Shown piece by piece: positions 22,063 through 34,089 of a stretch of DNA of 64,000 bases. The notes under the pieces were generated by a model that saw only the letters and a program-made list of their open reading frames with translations, had not been told where the DNA came from and did no database searches. Position numbers and translations under genes: made by a program. The DNA is from Gloeophyllum trabeum ATCC 11539 (taxonomy: Eukaryota; Basidiomycota; Agaricomycetes; Gloeophyllales; Gloeophyllaceae). Positions within the stretch are counted from its first letter, which is position 1, and each line of letters opens with the position of its first letter. Where the stretch lies: the NCBI RefSeq assembly GCF_000344685.1, contig NW_006920417.1, forward strand, positions 1,538,836 through 1,602,835, given 5' to 3'.

Positions 22063-24276
22063 TCACTCGATACCTTCCAACACACAGTCAAGTACAGCGC
22101 ATCTCTTTTCCTCCACAACCACCCTAACAGCCTCCCTAATGGCCTCCTCTATCTCGTCACGTCTCTCTATCTTGCGCCCATAAACCCACCCACTGCTCGC
22201 AGCAACCGCGATCTGGGAATAGTCGGGCAAGCTGGGCCCGAAGCCGACGGTCAGCCTGTCTGGGTGGGCACCGGAACCCAGGCCGTTTGGATAGACGCCC
22301 CGTAACGAGAGTTTCGGAGACTTCGGAAGAAGTCAGAAGCCGAACTTAAGGCAGCGAGAAAGGACACCTACCTTCCATCCGCCGTTGTTTAAGATAATGG
22401 TCAAGAAGGGCTGTCAGTCAAGCACATTACCAGTTAGCCTCCGGCATTCCGCCCACCAGGCATTAGTAAGGCAGCTTACCGTCTCGTACCTCCTCGCAAT
22501 CCAGAACGCTGACCCAGGAACACCAAAGAGGTAAGACCCGTCGCCCATAACAGCTACCACGCATTTGTACCCCCGTCCGCCTTGCTTCCTTACCTCGCAC
22601 TCCCCCAGACAAGCGCCGATGGCGTTGCCCAAAGCCCACCCCAGCGACCCTGCGCCAGAGGCGAGCATCGCCATGCCGCCATCTGGGTAGGACACTGGTG
22701 CGTCGGGCCTCAAGTGATTAAAGACTTCCACGTAGTTGGAGATACCCTCGTTTAAGACGAGGGTGTCACGATGGAGATCCTGCGCGATCAGCGTCTTTCT
22801 CAGAGCGCCCAGCACATTCGGTGAGGAGAAAGCCTCGGGCGAACGGGTGGGAAGCGTCAATTCTGCTTCATCGAGACGCTGGATGAGGGCGTCATGCCAG
22901 TCCTTGACGTCCTGCCTCCGGACCTTCACCACGTCTCCTCCAAGGATGCCGAGCTCACCCGACTGGGTACGCTCTGAATCCAGTCTCTTCAAATCCGACA
23001 CGAGTTGCTGGAGTGCAACCCTACCGTCCGCCCTGGCCAGGATCTCTGCGTCGACGTGCCAGTACCCTGTAGTCGTCCTTAGCACGTCCCCGCGGTCAAT
23101 CACGAACACTCTAGCTGCATCAGGTGGTTTATTTCCCTGCAGCTCGATAAACGGTATGTCGGAGTCCATGATCAGGACAACGTCTGCCCTGTGCAGCAGC
23201 TCAAAGACACCCGTCCCGTACGACACGCCGGCAAAATGCGGATGAGAGTACGGGAAGTTGATCGTGGAAGGGCAGTTCGCGAAGAGCGGGATAGCCAGCA
23301 AATCAGATAGCTCGAGAAGCGGGTCCATCGCGGTTGGGTTGTTCCGTGTCAAGTGAGAGGTGATGATCAAGGGGAATTTTGCTGTGAGGAGCGCAGTGGC
23401 GATTGTGGTGGCAACTATCACCGCAGTCAATATATCGCAATCTTGAGGGACACCGCAGGACTGAACGCACCGTCAGGCGAAAGAGCGCAAGGTGCCACAA
23501 TGGGCCACTTTGGTACTTCCGATGGACGGTTCATCACACTCTCGTCGACGACTTCCTCCGTCACTTCCCGTCGGGCCCATAGATATACAGGGCCCCGCGG
23601 TTCACTCTGCGCACTGTATGTGCCGTCAGGACAGAGATACATCAAGCTGACGGTTATCCCTCTCACACTTGCAAGGCTCTCATGACCATCTTGTCTACGT
23701 TCTTTGAGCTGTTGATTTGACCGGTGTATCTCATATACTGGCGGACTATAGCAGCTTGGTCCGGGACATCTGTGCCGGAATACTTATCGTCACTTCCGCG
23801 CAAGCTTCGCAATGCGCCCTCACCTTGCAACCACATAACGAACTCATTCCTACTACCAGTCAATTCTCCGTTGACGCTGTGCGCAGATGCACCTGCGAAT
23901 ATCAGCACGGGTGCTCGTCCCCTGTCAACGTTATGTACTGCTCCGGCTAAGGCCTTTGCGTTTTTGGGAGGCTGCCGACGATGAATGAACCTAGGGCGGA
24001 GCTCACCTGCGTCCCTACGTCGACATGTACAATGACAGCCGCCGGCTTGTCCGTAACGCTCGTATACCCCTGCGCAGCACTCAGGCCGACCATCTCATTC
24101 GGGCATATCACAATGCTCGGCTCGGTATCTCCGTTCGGATCCTTAGTGTCCAGCCGCTGCCGTTCTAGGTCCTCGAGGAACGCAGGGTGGTCAGAGCCCC
24201 AGTTTACGAACGCATACTTTACTCCTCCACGAGAGAGGGTTTGTAGGAACACCGACGCTGTCGTGAAGCCTGGCAT
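22063..24276 (-). CDS. ThDP-dependent enzyme, acetolactate synthase/2-oxoacid decarboxylase superfamily (copy B)
   Basis: Seven exons: 24276-24007, 23953-23824, 23769-23667, 23613-23471, 23414-22480, 22410-22372 and 22320-22063. Their lengths of 270, 130, 103, 143, 935, 39 and 258 nt are identical one by one to copy A, giving 625 residues. The activating Glu (ICPNEMVGLSAAQGY) and the GDG...LNN cofactor motif are intact, so it is probably active. Much of the protein matches copy A, for example LTVGFGPSLPDYSQIAVAAS against LTVGFGPSVPDYSQIAVAAS. Differences include PDGGMAMLASGAG here against PGGGMAMLAPGAG in copy A. Intron 2 (23770-23823) is 54 nt and free of stops in frame, so retention would only insert 18 residues. 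The copies face each other across about 9 kb. Confidence 0.88.
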
Positions 24277-25570
24277 AGTGGGGGTCTTGCGGAGAGCGTA
24301 GATGGCGGACAGAATGCCGGTTGCGCTTATACCTAGGAAGAGTTGGATTCTCTCGGCTGGACGGATTAGCAGGTAACGTTGCTTTCTGTGGAGTTATCCT
24401 TTGGACGTCGTGGTTTACTATCTTCGACGTTCAGTTAGGGGGAAATGACCTCAGCCGAATGCGTGGCAAACCAGTGTGTGTATCTCCTGCCGCGTCGTGA
24501 GGATTTTTCTGGGCAACACACCTTCGAGGTCTAGTTGAGCGTCAGTAAATATACTGCCGCACAAATGGGTATAACATTATCCAGGCCATTAGGCTCGCAG
24601 GAGGTCAGAGTGATCTAATCATGGGTCATGCAATAGAAGCAGGAACAGCATCATGCGCCGATAAGTGCTGCCGTCGACGTCACGGGTCCACGGTCAATAT
24701 AGAGCGACGACTCACGCCGTCGGGCAACGTTAAGGCAAGGATTGCTCAGGTAAAATTGTGCCATGGAAATGCGTGCGGGTTGCGGAGTGCGTCGGATGAT
24801 GCTATGTGTAGTCTTGGAGGTTTTTACTATAATCTAGATCGGGCCGCTACCTTGCATATAGCCAATATATATTAGGAAGTGAGTCAAGAATGCAATAGTT
24901 CCAATTTGGTTACCCAACAAGAGGCATTTCCATTTGCGTTGTGAGGATGCCTGAACATACACCGTCAGTGTCACAGACAAGACTTGAAACGTGTCCATAA
25001 TAGCAATGGCATTTCCGTATCCAGCGGTCAGCCACGGCACGCAGAGATTCGCCGATTTTTCACCGGAGGAAAAGCACGCAAAGGCGGCTACGTACCTCAC
25101 TCACTCTCTAACTCTAGACCGGGGGAGTATCTCAGTCTCTCTAGTTCCCAAGTTAGCGTGCCGGAGGGCTTATCGCCCGGGATATGTAGGTGAGAGCAGT
25201 TCGTCCACAGAAGATCAATATCGGATGTGAAACGACGCTAACAATCGCCGCCCAACTTGGATATCACGATGATCGTCGAACATGCTCCCTGCTTTCCACG
25301 TCCCTTTCGTAAGCAGCGGTACCTGAGCCAGTATGAGTGCCGTAGTGACTGGCGTGCCCTGATTGTCCATGGTAGCTTGAGTTGATCGTGGATTGGGAGG
25401 TCAGAAATTTGCTCCAATGATGCGTCTGTGACGTGGAAGGTCGTGCTCTACGTAAGTAAGAGAGACTCAGGATGCGATAGGGGAACCCGACCTTCCTTCA
25501 GTTGACTGGCCTCTTTCATCATTGTCCTTCTAGTGACCAAGCCACGTATGTTAAGTAGTCGCCGAACACT
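24277..25570. other. intergenic, no gene recognised
   Basis: 1.3 kb upstream of ThDP copy B. A minus-strand frame at 24834-25100 contains a hydrophobic stretch (AIMDTFQVLSVTLTVYVQAS) that could be a remnant of a membrane-protein gene. It has no clear exon partners, so it is not called. Confidence 0.4.
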
Positions 25571-26725
25571 TCAGACTTCTCGCCAAAGTAGTTCCACATT
25601 GGTATCCTCGTCAACCGTGCGGGTGCCATTGACGATGGTAACGAGGAACCGCTCGAACTCATACACAAAGACCACACGAGTGACAGTTTCACAGTATAGA
25701 TGCACTTCTCCAAAGAGGGAACGCAGGGCGGCGTCCGAAGTCGGCTCTGGATCCCAATGTGACACTTCGAGTTCGAGGCAGTCCAGTTGACGCATACGCA
25801 TGAGCAGACCGTAAAGTCTCAGACGCTAGATATCCGTTGGCAGATTACAGGTCAGCGAACGATGGAAGGTGTGAGCTCGACGAACCTGTCTACCTCCGAC
25901 CGGTAGTAACAACGTTCCAAGGTATCGCAGGTTGAAGAGACGAGAGTCCAAAATTCCCATCAACAACGTAAACGAGGACAATTCATCTAATGCTGGGTCA
26001 CCTAGGTCAATAGACCGAGTAGGCACAGAGGATAGCCGGATTTTTGATATTAATAGTAACACCTCCCTCCGTTTTGCGTCTTCCTGTGAGCTTGAAAGAC
26101 ATGTTTTCAGATGGACGACCGGTCGGCCAGGGATGAGCACATTCGCAGCCTCGGTGAACGTGCACTCTAGTGTGCTGAGCTGAGCCAGACCGCTCGGCTG
26201 CAGCAGAGTATCGGAGGGTCCTTCGGGGACGTGGTCATTGTAATCCAAAATGTACAAGTCTCTGAGCGCTTGTTGTCGGTTGAAGAACTGTATCAGGTCT
26301 GCATCCCAGTCAAGGTCACAGTGAAATGCGGAGAGTTGGAACGTGCATTGTTGAAGAATCCATGCTTGTGACTTTGGGAGACCATTCTCAATATAAATAT
26401 TCAAGAATCGTAGACGGTGAGATCTCCGTAGTGCAGCGGCCACAGAGTGCCAGTAATCTGGGGGTAGCGACTCGCCGCTGTGGTCCGTGCTCCCACCACG
26501 CGCGACTATAGTTAGAGCCTCGACCAGGGAGGAAAGTCGGCCTTGTCTGGCTAAGGTACGGCAGATGGTGATGGTTGTGGAGGGGTCGCGCAAGTCAAGC
26601 GTGTTGTAGAGAGCGCGCTCTGCAGGGACCTGGAAGCCTTTTGATACTCGAGATAATGTGCAAATGTCGGCCCGATTCCCGACATATCCTACTATCAAGC
26701 GACCCGCCTCCAGAGGTATCGGCAT
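25571..26725 (-). CDS. F-box/LRR-like protein 2
   Basis: Two exons, 26725-25886 and 25825-25571, joined by a 60 bp phase-0 intron (VGGRQ then RLRLYGLLMRMRQLDCLELE), encode 364 residues. The N terminus MPIPLEAGRLIVGYVGNRAD, then ICTLSRVSKGFQVPAERALY, is the F-box-like start seen in many agaricomycete proteins. Leucine-rich stretches follow (LSSLVEALTIV, LRFLNIYIEN, RYLGTLLLPVGG). A role as substrate-recognition subunit of an SCF-type ligase is inferred from the family only. The ATG at 26725 is chosen because the upstream extension to 26749 starts at TTG. Confidence 0.72.
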
Positions 26726-28793
26726 TGGGATCGTTCCGTATGAAACCAAACTGGATGCCGGTCAGCAAGCCGTCTGATGGACCTCGAATCGTAGATGAGC
26801 CACCGCTCACCAGTCAGCTATAACAGTTACACACCTTCGCAGCCACTTTAGTGCACGTCGCAGCAATCGGACGGAGGTGACGGTAGCTACGCCAGGTATG
26901 ATGAAGGTGTTTAACAGATAAAGTTCCAGGCCACAGCAACTATCCCTGCACGACTACCACAGATCGGATGAAGTAGAAACACGGATCTTGCTGTCGACCT
27001 CTTTCATTGTTGCGGATCGATTTTCAATTACGCCAAATAGCAGACCCGGAAGTCTGGCGGCGAGGTGTACATCCTGGAGCAACCCGGATACCCGCCGTTT
27101 ACGTCAGGAACCAGTAGACCGTTATCCTATGCATCGCGACCGCGGGCATTAATAGAGGACCGTCCCAGAATGGATCCAAGGACCTGCCATCGGAGTCAAT
27201 GGTCCGGAACTGATAATGCGAAGCACTCTCCGGAAAACCTTGTCTCACGACTATTCCACGTGAAGACCGCGTGTCAGACTGGCTTGAAACCTCCCCAAGC
27301 CGATGAAAGAAAGCGGAAGGATTTTCCGCCCGAGAGTAGGTCTAGATCTAGTATCTGCAACGATGACGGACGGACCATGCAGTTTTCCCATCGAGTCGAC
27401 CGTAGTGAAGTACCACCTGCAGCTGACTATCCATGAAATGATGCTGGTGCGAGAGGAACGGACGGATCCCTGATACCGACCACCCAGCAGTCTAGGATAA
27501 ATAATGGCATTTCTTCCGCCTGGCTTGATGAGCAGCATTTTGGAGCCTGGATATTCAGTATATACCATCTAATCTCGTCCTGTAGCAGACGCCAGAAAGT
27601 GATCTAAATAGACTGGAGATCAAGCACATCCTATGGCCCCGACGAACATGCGGCTCACCTCTGTCCGGCTCCAGCCATTGGATCGAGGCCATAACGTGGC
27701 AACATGACTGCAGTGGATCCAAACTCGCGCCGAGAAACTCACGGAGGCTTTCATGAATTACAAGTAGACAAAAAATACATGCTTCGAATCCGGCGTCCGC
27801 CAGATGGCCAGTACAAGATGTCCTCTTTGTTCTGGAGCGCGACGCATAAATGGGAAAAGTTTGTCATGCTTGAGAATATTTCGACTGAAAGAGATGGTAC
27901 GTCGACAGTACTTCGAGCAGCACATGCTTGACAAATCCATTCTAAGAATATTCACGTACTGAAAAGGTCCGAAGATCTGATTGTTGATGGGGAAGAAGCG
28001 AGACAATCCGCAGCGTACGTTTCTTTTTGGCGTTGCCTTCTCTGGGAGGTGAATCATCGTGATAGTCTGGTGTAAAGGAAAGTACTTAGGCAGGAACGGC
28101 AACCTCGCTGACTTTGATGTCGTTAAGCGAGCTGAACTAGCTACCGCGGAGAGGGCAAGCTCGTTGTTGTGAATAATGATAGTCAGAACGGCCTTACTAC
28201 TTTCCGTTGCACAAGTGCCGCGCCGATGTTCAGCGAGCGAAGAACCACAAGTAGACATAGCTTATCGTGCGAACGAACCCATGCATGTTTCTCAGTAAAG
28301 CTGCAATACGAGCTTCCGGGGATTATGGCCACAATCCCGCTGAGACTCGCGCAAGGGGCGATATCGTCATATAAATCCCGCATCATAACCAAGACGGGAC
28401 CCAAAGCATATTCTGGGATTTCAGAAATAGGTGCATGACGAGGTATCGATGCGCGAGGAAAAGGCGAGAGACAGCAGGTCAGACGAGAAACCGCTTCCGA
28501 GCTTGAGCTGCCTATCTCTGTTCCAGCAGGTTCCATAGACACACGCGGTGCAGTATCCCCAGAGCAGTACGAACATGGAGGCCCAGGAGGAGTGAAGAAG
28601 AAAAGAATATAAAGGGGCATCAGGATTCAGGATGTGGGTAATATGGAATGGTAATGGTAACTCGGCTTCTGCCGGCTTATGTAAGTAGATTAGGTTCTGA
28701 GAAGGGTGGCGAGGACCCGCCATGGCCACCAAGCCACATAGTTCTTGTTTGCGTCCCTGGCCCATTACCCTCGTATAAGCCTTTCAAGACGTT
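26726..28793. other. gene-poor region with unassigned open frames
   Basis: About 2 kb without a recognisable gene. Open frames such as 27251-27568 (minus), 27758-28258 (minus) and 28183-28620 (minus) contain some protein-like stretches but no family motif and no coherent splice chain. Decayed genes are possible. Confidence 0.35.
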
Positions 28794-29615
28794 ATGGATG
28801 CGAGACTTAGGCGCGTAAACAAGGAGATAGCTGGTGGGTCGAACATCCCAACATGATAGCGTGACTAATCGTTCGCCGTAGATTGCAAGAATGACAAGTC
28901 CTCCAAGATTCAACTAGACCTTGTAGACGAATCTCCCTTTCATCTGAAGGGGTCATTTCCTGGTCCAGAGGGGACACCATACGAAGGTGGTCGCTTTGAA
29001 GTGGTGCGTATCGTCATGCCCTTACTGTACGTGAAGCTGTGGCATCAATTCGTTATCACAGGACATCCGGATACCCGATTCGTATCCCTTCCAACCGCTA
29101 AAGATGAAATTCATCACCAAGGTCTACCATCCGAATGTATCCTCTGCATCAGGTGCCATCTGTCTTGATATCTTGAAGGACCAATGGTCGCCGGTTCTGA
29201 CACTGAAGTCCACACTGATATCCTTGCAATCGCTGCTGTGCTCTCCGGAGCCTGATGACCCACAAGATGCGGAGGTTGCGAAGCACTATATGACTAGCCG
29301 GAGTAGCTTCGAGGAGACGGCGAGGTACTGGACACATATATACGCAGGTGGACCGGATCCGAAGGCAAAGGATGGTGGCAGTGGCGGCGGTTCGAGAGAC
29401 GAGGTGGCGATGGCGGGATTAGAGAAGGCACATGTTGATCAGTTCGAGGCGCTTGGCTTTGAGAGGGGTAAAGTGGTAAGTGGCGTCTGCAATGTGGTGA
29501 GGCTTTGATCTGACGGCCAATTCAGATCGACGTGCTGCGTCGACTGAACTACCGAGGGGCTAACGTCACCAAGATCACGGAAGATCGTGTGGTCGAAGAA
29601 TTACTGAAGCCATAG
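28794..29615 (+). CDS. UBC1: ubiquitin-conjugating enzyme E2 with C-terminal UBA (Ubc1/UBE2K type)
   Basis: Four exons (28794-28833, 28882-29003, 29062-29475, 29526-29615) give 221 residues. The E2 fold is complete: [36 protein letters not shown], then HPN at 77-79 and the active-site Cys88 in [16 protein letters not shown]. Cys88 is also the catalytic position in yeast Ubc1. The C-terminal extension ends in a UBA-like domain: [20 protein letters not shown] and a terminal VVEELLKP. The family builds Lys48-linked chains and acts in protein turnover. The first exon is only 40 nt, and the ATG at 28794 is the only one that splices in frame to ADCKND. A Gly/Ser-rich linker (DGGSGGGS) joins the two domains. 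Confidence 0.95.
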
Positions 29616-32221
29616 CGAAAGCCTTTCGAAGGGGTTGTGGCGAAAGAAGATAATCTCTTTGTATCCTCGAGTTACTCTTACTCTGTAGCATGATCTGTCA
29701 CTCGTATCACTCATTGACACCCTTCAGGTGACGGACGAACTCAATAAACCCGAATAAAGGGGAACGCTGCTGATGTTGCTAGTTTCTTATTCGTCTGCCA
29801 GCCCTGTGAGAACGCTATAACGTTCGTTGGCTTCTCCGGAGATGAGACTCTACCTCACGCATCCGTGTCCTCAGTTTCCCCGTCCGCGAAAGTTTTCATC
29901 CCGACGCGGCTAGCTTAATCGTCTATTCGAGGGCCTTCTTTAAGGTGATCCTTAATTTCTCCGTCCGCGGAAGTTTTGCTCTTCGGGACATAGAGCGAGA
30001 GCTGAGGAGTAAACTCGGGGTAGCTGTGCCATGAGGCACGGTGTGTTGTATATTGCAAGCTCAACTTATTCAGCCAAATCAGCGTGATCAACAACATTCG
30101 GTGATGCTCTTGTGGTCTAAGCTGCTGTAATATAGAACATCTAATGGCCTGTATTAGCGCATGTACAGTACACGATGACTATCTTTGCAGCAGTGGCCCA
30201 CTGTTTCTCTCAATTGCCGTGCCTGTCGGGGACGCATTAGTAAAAGAAGAATAATCGCGCAGACTACAGGAAGGGGGTCCATCAAACGAACGCATCCCCA
30301 CCATCGAGTCGACACCGCCAGTGAGTCTCCCCTACTATTTTGGCTATGAGCCTGAATACCGTGCGCCGAAGACTGACGAGCCTGGCTGTACGTTTCCCTC
30401 AGGTTCATAGCCATCTAACAGGGGAGAGAACACGGCATGTAGAGCGACAGGGGCTCGGGAGAGAGAGAGGGTAATGAATGCGCAAAAGAATGAACAGAAA
30501 AAGACTACTGATCTGTTTCAGAGACTCGGGACCAAGGCTAACGATGCAACGGCCGGCACCTGTTCGCCAAGGGAGAACATATGCTTGCCCCTTTGCTGGA
30601 TGTATAATAGCTTCTGCCATTGACGTGAAGGCGCAACTTGAGGTTGACAAGGTCCCAGGCATGACAAACCTTACCCAGGTAACTGTTGACTGGGATATGG
30701 CCCGAGAACCAAGCCGAAAGTGCTAGGAATAGGAGATAGGGGAGGGGGCCTGTAGCAGGGGGATGCGGATGAAGACGTTTCGTCACCTACAACGCTCTTT
30801 ATACCTTGCGCGGGGTTTGGGTCGGAGTAGAACCATGTATCCGGCCGTTCCAAGCGAGTGACAAAACACTTGCATGATCCGTGGCGCGCCTAGCAGAGAA
30901 TAATTAGGGGAAAGCTACGCTTTACGCAATTGCCGCGCCCCATCGAGATCCTACTCATAGAATAGCAGGTTGACCCTGACATCCTACCTTTATCGATGGA
31001 TAACGGACGGCTACCCGGACGTAGCGTCAGTCCTTTCTAGCGCACCCAGGTGTAACTAAGCGGACGCCCCAGCCTGATAGGAAAAAAAGAGGAAGAAAAT
31101 CCAGTACATGATCTTCCGCCTCATGATAAAATCCGGGATTCTTACCGTGATCGCATCCCCCTGCATCGAGATGCCTTGACTAAAATTCCTTCGACGTGCC
31201 CAGCCAAGGTGCGTACACATGCGCCTATATTGCATCACACGCACAGTGAGACCCGAAACGTACCAAGTTCGGATCGCGATAATTGTGTATCGGCCTGTCA
31301 TACACGTGTAAAGGCAAAAGCTTCCAGAGAGCGGAACTCTAATCAAACTCAGGTGGTCTTAGCCTCTTCCGGACAGCTGCTTCCCTAAAATCCCCGCAGG
31401 AAGGCCGGCACGAACGCGAATCTTCGGGAGATGTTGCTTGGGTTGATTCTGGAGCTTCCGGAGGAGACCGTTCTGCTTTCTGCCCTCTGGCCGCACTAAT
31501 GGAGCGCCTCGGGTGTAGAGGCTACTCTAGAAAACATATCACCTCTTGACGCTCTACAGCCAGGACGATCTGATGCACGTGTACGGATAATGAAAGCCGC
31601 TGACAAGATAATTGGAGAACCCTGTAAAGATGACATAGACGGAGGACGAAAGTCGCAAGATTCGTAACAAGGAACGCAGCGGGCTGCCTGGACACGAGGA
31701 ATCAATGCACCAAGAGGACTTCAGTGTAGTCTTGTCGTTCCTGCGTGCTTGTTCCACGTAACATTAGATACTCGGAATATCATTTGTGCCGGTCGAACCC
31801 AAGATGCAGCAGGCTGCACTCGTTGCGCAGTCCGTAAAAACGGCGAGGAAATTCGGCTGCAGCAGTCCACAAGTCAACACACTAACGGAGGCATGAGGAA
31901 ACAGTCGGGTCGTCTTCCCGAACCAATGCGGGTGGCCATGGGGCCGGGCAGGAATGACCAGAAACAACAACGTCGCAATGTGCCTGGCGTGATAGGCTCC
32001 ATATCCCAGGGTGCGTGCTGTCATATGGGTCAAACTCGCGTGCCCCTTGATAGAGACGGAGAGAAGACAGGCCGGGTGCTTCCAAGAGCAGGGAGAGCAG
32101 CGTCAGTGATATACGAATGAGAACAGGTTTATTGTTCTGCGGTCTTCTATGCTCCTTACGATCGGACAGAGTCTGCAACAGAAGCTTTAGGTTTCGGGAA
32201 GAATGAAGCGACTGCGAGGTC
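29616..32221. other. long gene-poor region
   Basis: 2.6 kb with no recognisable gene on either strand. Open frames of 60-120 codons overlap each other in several frames and start mostly at non-ATG codons. No tRNA-like cloverleaf or transposase motif was noticed. Confidence 0.45.
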
Positions 32222-32676
32222 TTACCATACTGCAATCCACATCCTGGTGTATTCTATATCACCTTTCCAAAATGATTCCCCGAAAGGTCTCATCCCTCGC
32301 TTTTCGTACCAGCGTGAGGCGCTCAACCGAGCATCGCACCAGACTACACTTGCCGAAAGGTGAGTGCGTGCGCTTATGAAGGCATGCTTCAAGAGGGCTG
32401 TGCCGATGCCTCGCCCCTGGTACGAAGGAGCGCATGCGAACTTCCGAAAGCGAACAGCTATAGTACTGTTGCTATCGAATTCAGGTACTGCACATGGCAA
32501 CGGCTCTGCAAAGAGTGATACAACACATATCGGAGAGTTAGTCTCCTGTACGAATGCGCCATAGTGTTTGCCTTTTTCGTCTTCGGGTAAGCATACGTAG
32601 GACACGGCTTGATCAGGCCAAAGGACTGAATGGCGGAGGAATATGGTATCAGCAGGCTCTATAGATCGGATTTCAA
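32222..32676 (-). CDS. GNAT-family N-acetyltransferase, 5' end not resolved
   Basis: The frame reads VEIRSIEPADTIFLRHSVLW, SYVCLPEDEKGKHYGAFV, then FRKFACAPSYQGRGIGTALL, ASVVWCDARLSASRWYEKRG and a final FGESFWKGDIEYTRMWIAVW. QGRGIGTALL is the acetyl-CoA pyrophosphate-binding Q/RxxGxG/A loop (motif A), and WYEKRGMRPFGE is motif B. The substrate is unknown. About 150 residues are visible, close to a full GNAT domain. The N-terminal Met is missing: an acceptor (GATGCAG) fits at 32677, so a small upstream exon is expected between about 32700 and 33000, but I could not place it. Pseudogenisation of the 5' end is the alternative. Confidence 0.68.
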
Positions 32677-34089
32677 CTGCATCGTAGTCAGCAAACCTCA
32701 GTCATCGGCCACGGCGGCGAAAGCAAGGGAATTCAAAGACTGCTGGTAATATGCCAACCCAATGTCCTCGACTGGCCTCGCTATCATTCAGCACACTGGT
32801 CAGCCTTTGAGGAGTGTGCCAGCTGACGGCGAGGCCATCGATATATCGTTGCTCCGCATCAATCCATCGGCCCATGTCATTATAAGGAAACAGCGGGCTA
32901 CGTCTGTCATCTTGCACTTTTATTGGACATGCACGGCCATCGCAAAATATATGGAGAAGAAAAAGCAGACAGCTCTACTAGTTAAACTGAACTTACCCTG
33001 TGGATCTGGCAGGTGCGCGGCGATTGGATTGATATTTTCCTCGCTTCCACCGCCCGCTCTTGGAAGCACAGGTATACTGGGTGAAATCATCTGATACGCA
33101 TCATTGACATGAGACGGGTCGAAGAAGATCGTCGTTGCACATCTCACCAAGGTAGGAGTAGGAGTTGTTGTACTTTGTCGCGATACATGATCCGAATGAA
33201 GTCAACGCAAACTCTGCGAAGCCTGAGAAGGTATCGTCACGTCACCAGATCTATCTCACTTGTCCGGATCTGGCATTGGCTGGGAGCCACAAATATTCGA
33301 GTAATATGCCACAGATCGAGTATACTGCAGCAGGTCTCTGAGTCCTTTCCCAGCACAAAGAGCTGGTGGACCAACTGCTGTGACTGGAGGTGAAATCGCA
33401 CGCTGCAAATGTCTGTCTCTGAACCGCGTGATAACATGTGTCTCTGGCAGCCACTGCCGGCCATGTATAATCTCTAGGGCACCATTCCTCGTGAGGGTGC
33501 AGTACGCCGTCATGGCACACTAAATTGTGCTTAGCTGTCCCTAAAGTCTGTGAGGGACTACAAAACTTGATAAGGTCAGGACACATTCCTCGCAAATGTC
33601 ACTGGTAATAGACAATAACGGAAATGTTTCCGACCGTTGCGCAGCGCAGGCTCGACGATCAGAATTCGGGCAGCGTGGTATGAGTATAAATGGGCGCCAA
33701 GCTTACCTAGAATCTATTCGCAGAACGGCCAGCACAGTCTCGGAATGTATCGAGCTCGGACAGATTCGTCCCTCGGCTTGCGTCCTACGCCAGTAAGTCA
33801 ATGTTAAGAAGAAGCGGATCCAAATCCTCCATGCCTGTGCTAGTGGCCGCCGCTCCGCGCTTCTGAAGAGGATCCGTCTGGATGGCCAAGGTAGAGGACG
33901 TATCTGCTTGGGTCGAAGAGGCGAACAGTTGTCTGCCAGCATCTTTGTGATACTGTAAGTCCTCATGTGCATCGATCGTAAGAAGCAAAATAGAAGTAGG
34001 GTGGGGTGACCCCTTTCCGTTGTCGCCCAATAACACAGTCCCTCGCGAATATAGACTTCATCGCATTCACACACTGAAGGAGTCTGGCG
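32677..34089. other. gene-poor region, may hold the GNAT first exon
   Basis: 1.4 kb with overlapping short open frames on both strands and no recognisable family. The missing first exon of the acetyltransferase may lie here. Confidence 0.35.

Noticed and set aside
27758..28258. 166-codon minus-strand open frame
   Set aside because: Looks partly protein-like, but starts without a good ATG, has no motif and competes with a plus-strand frame in the same place.
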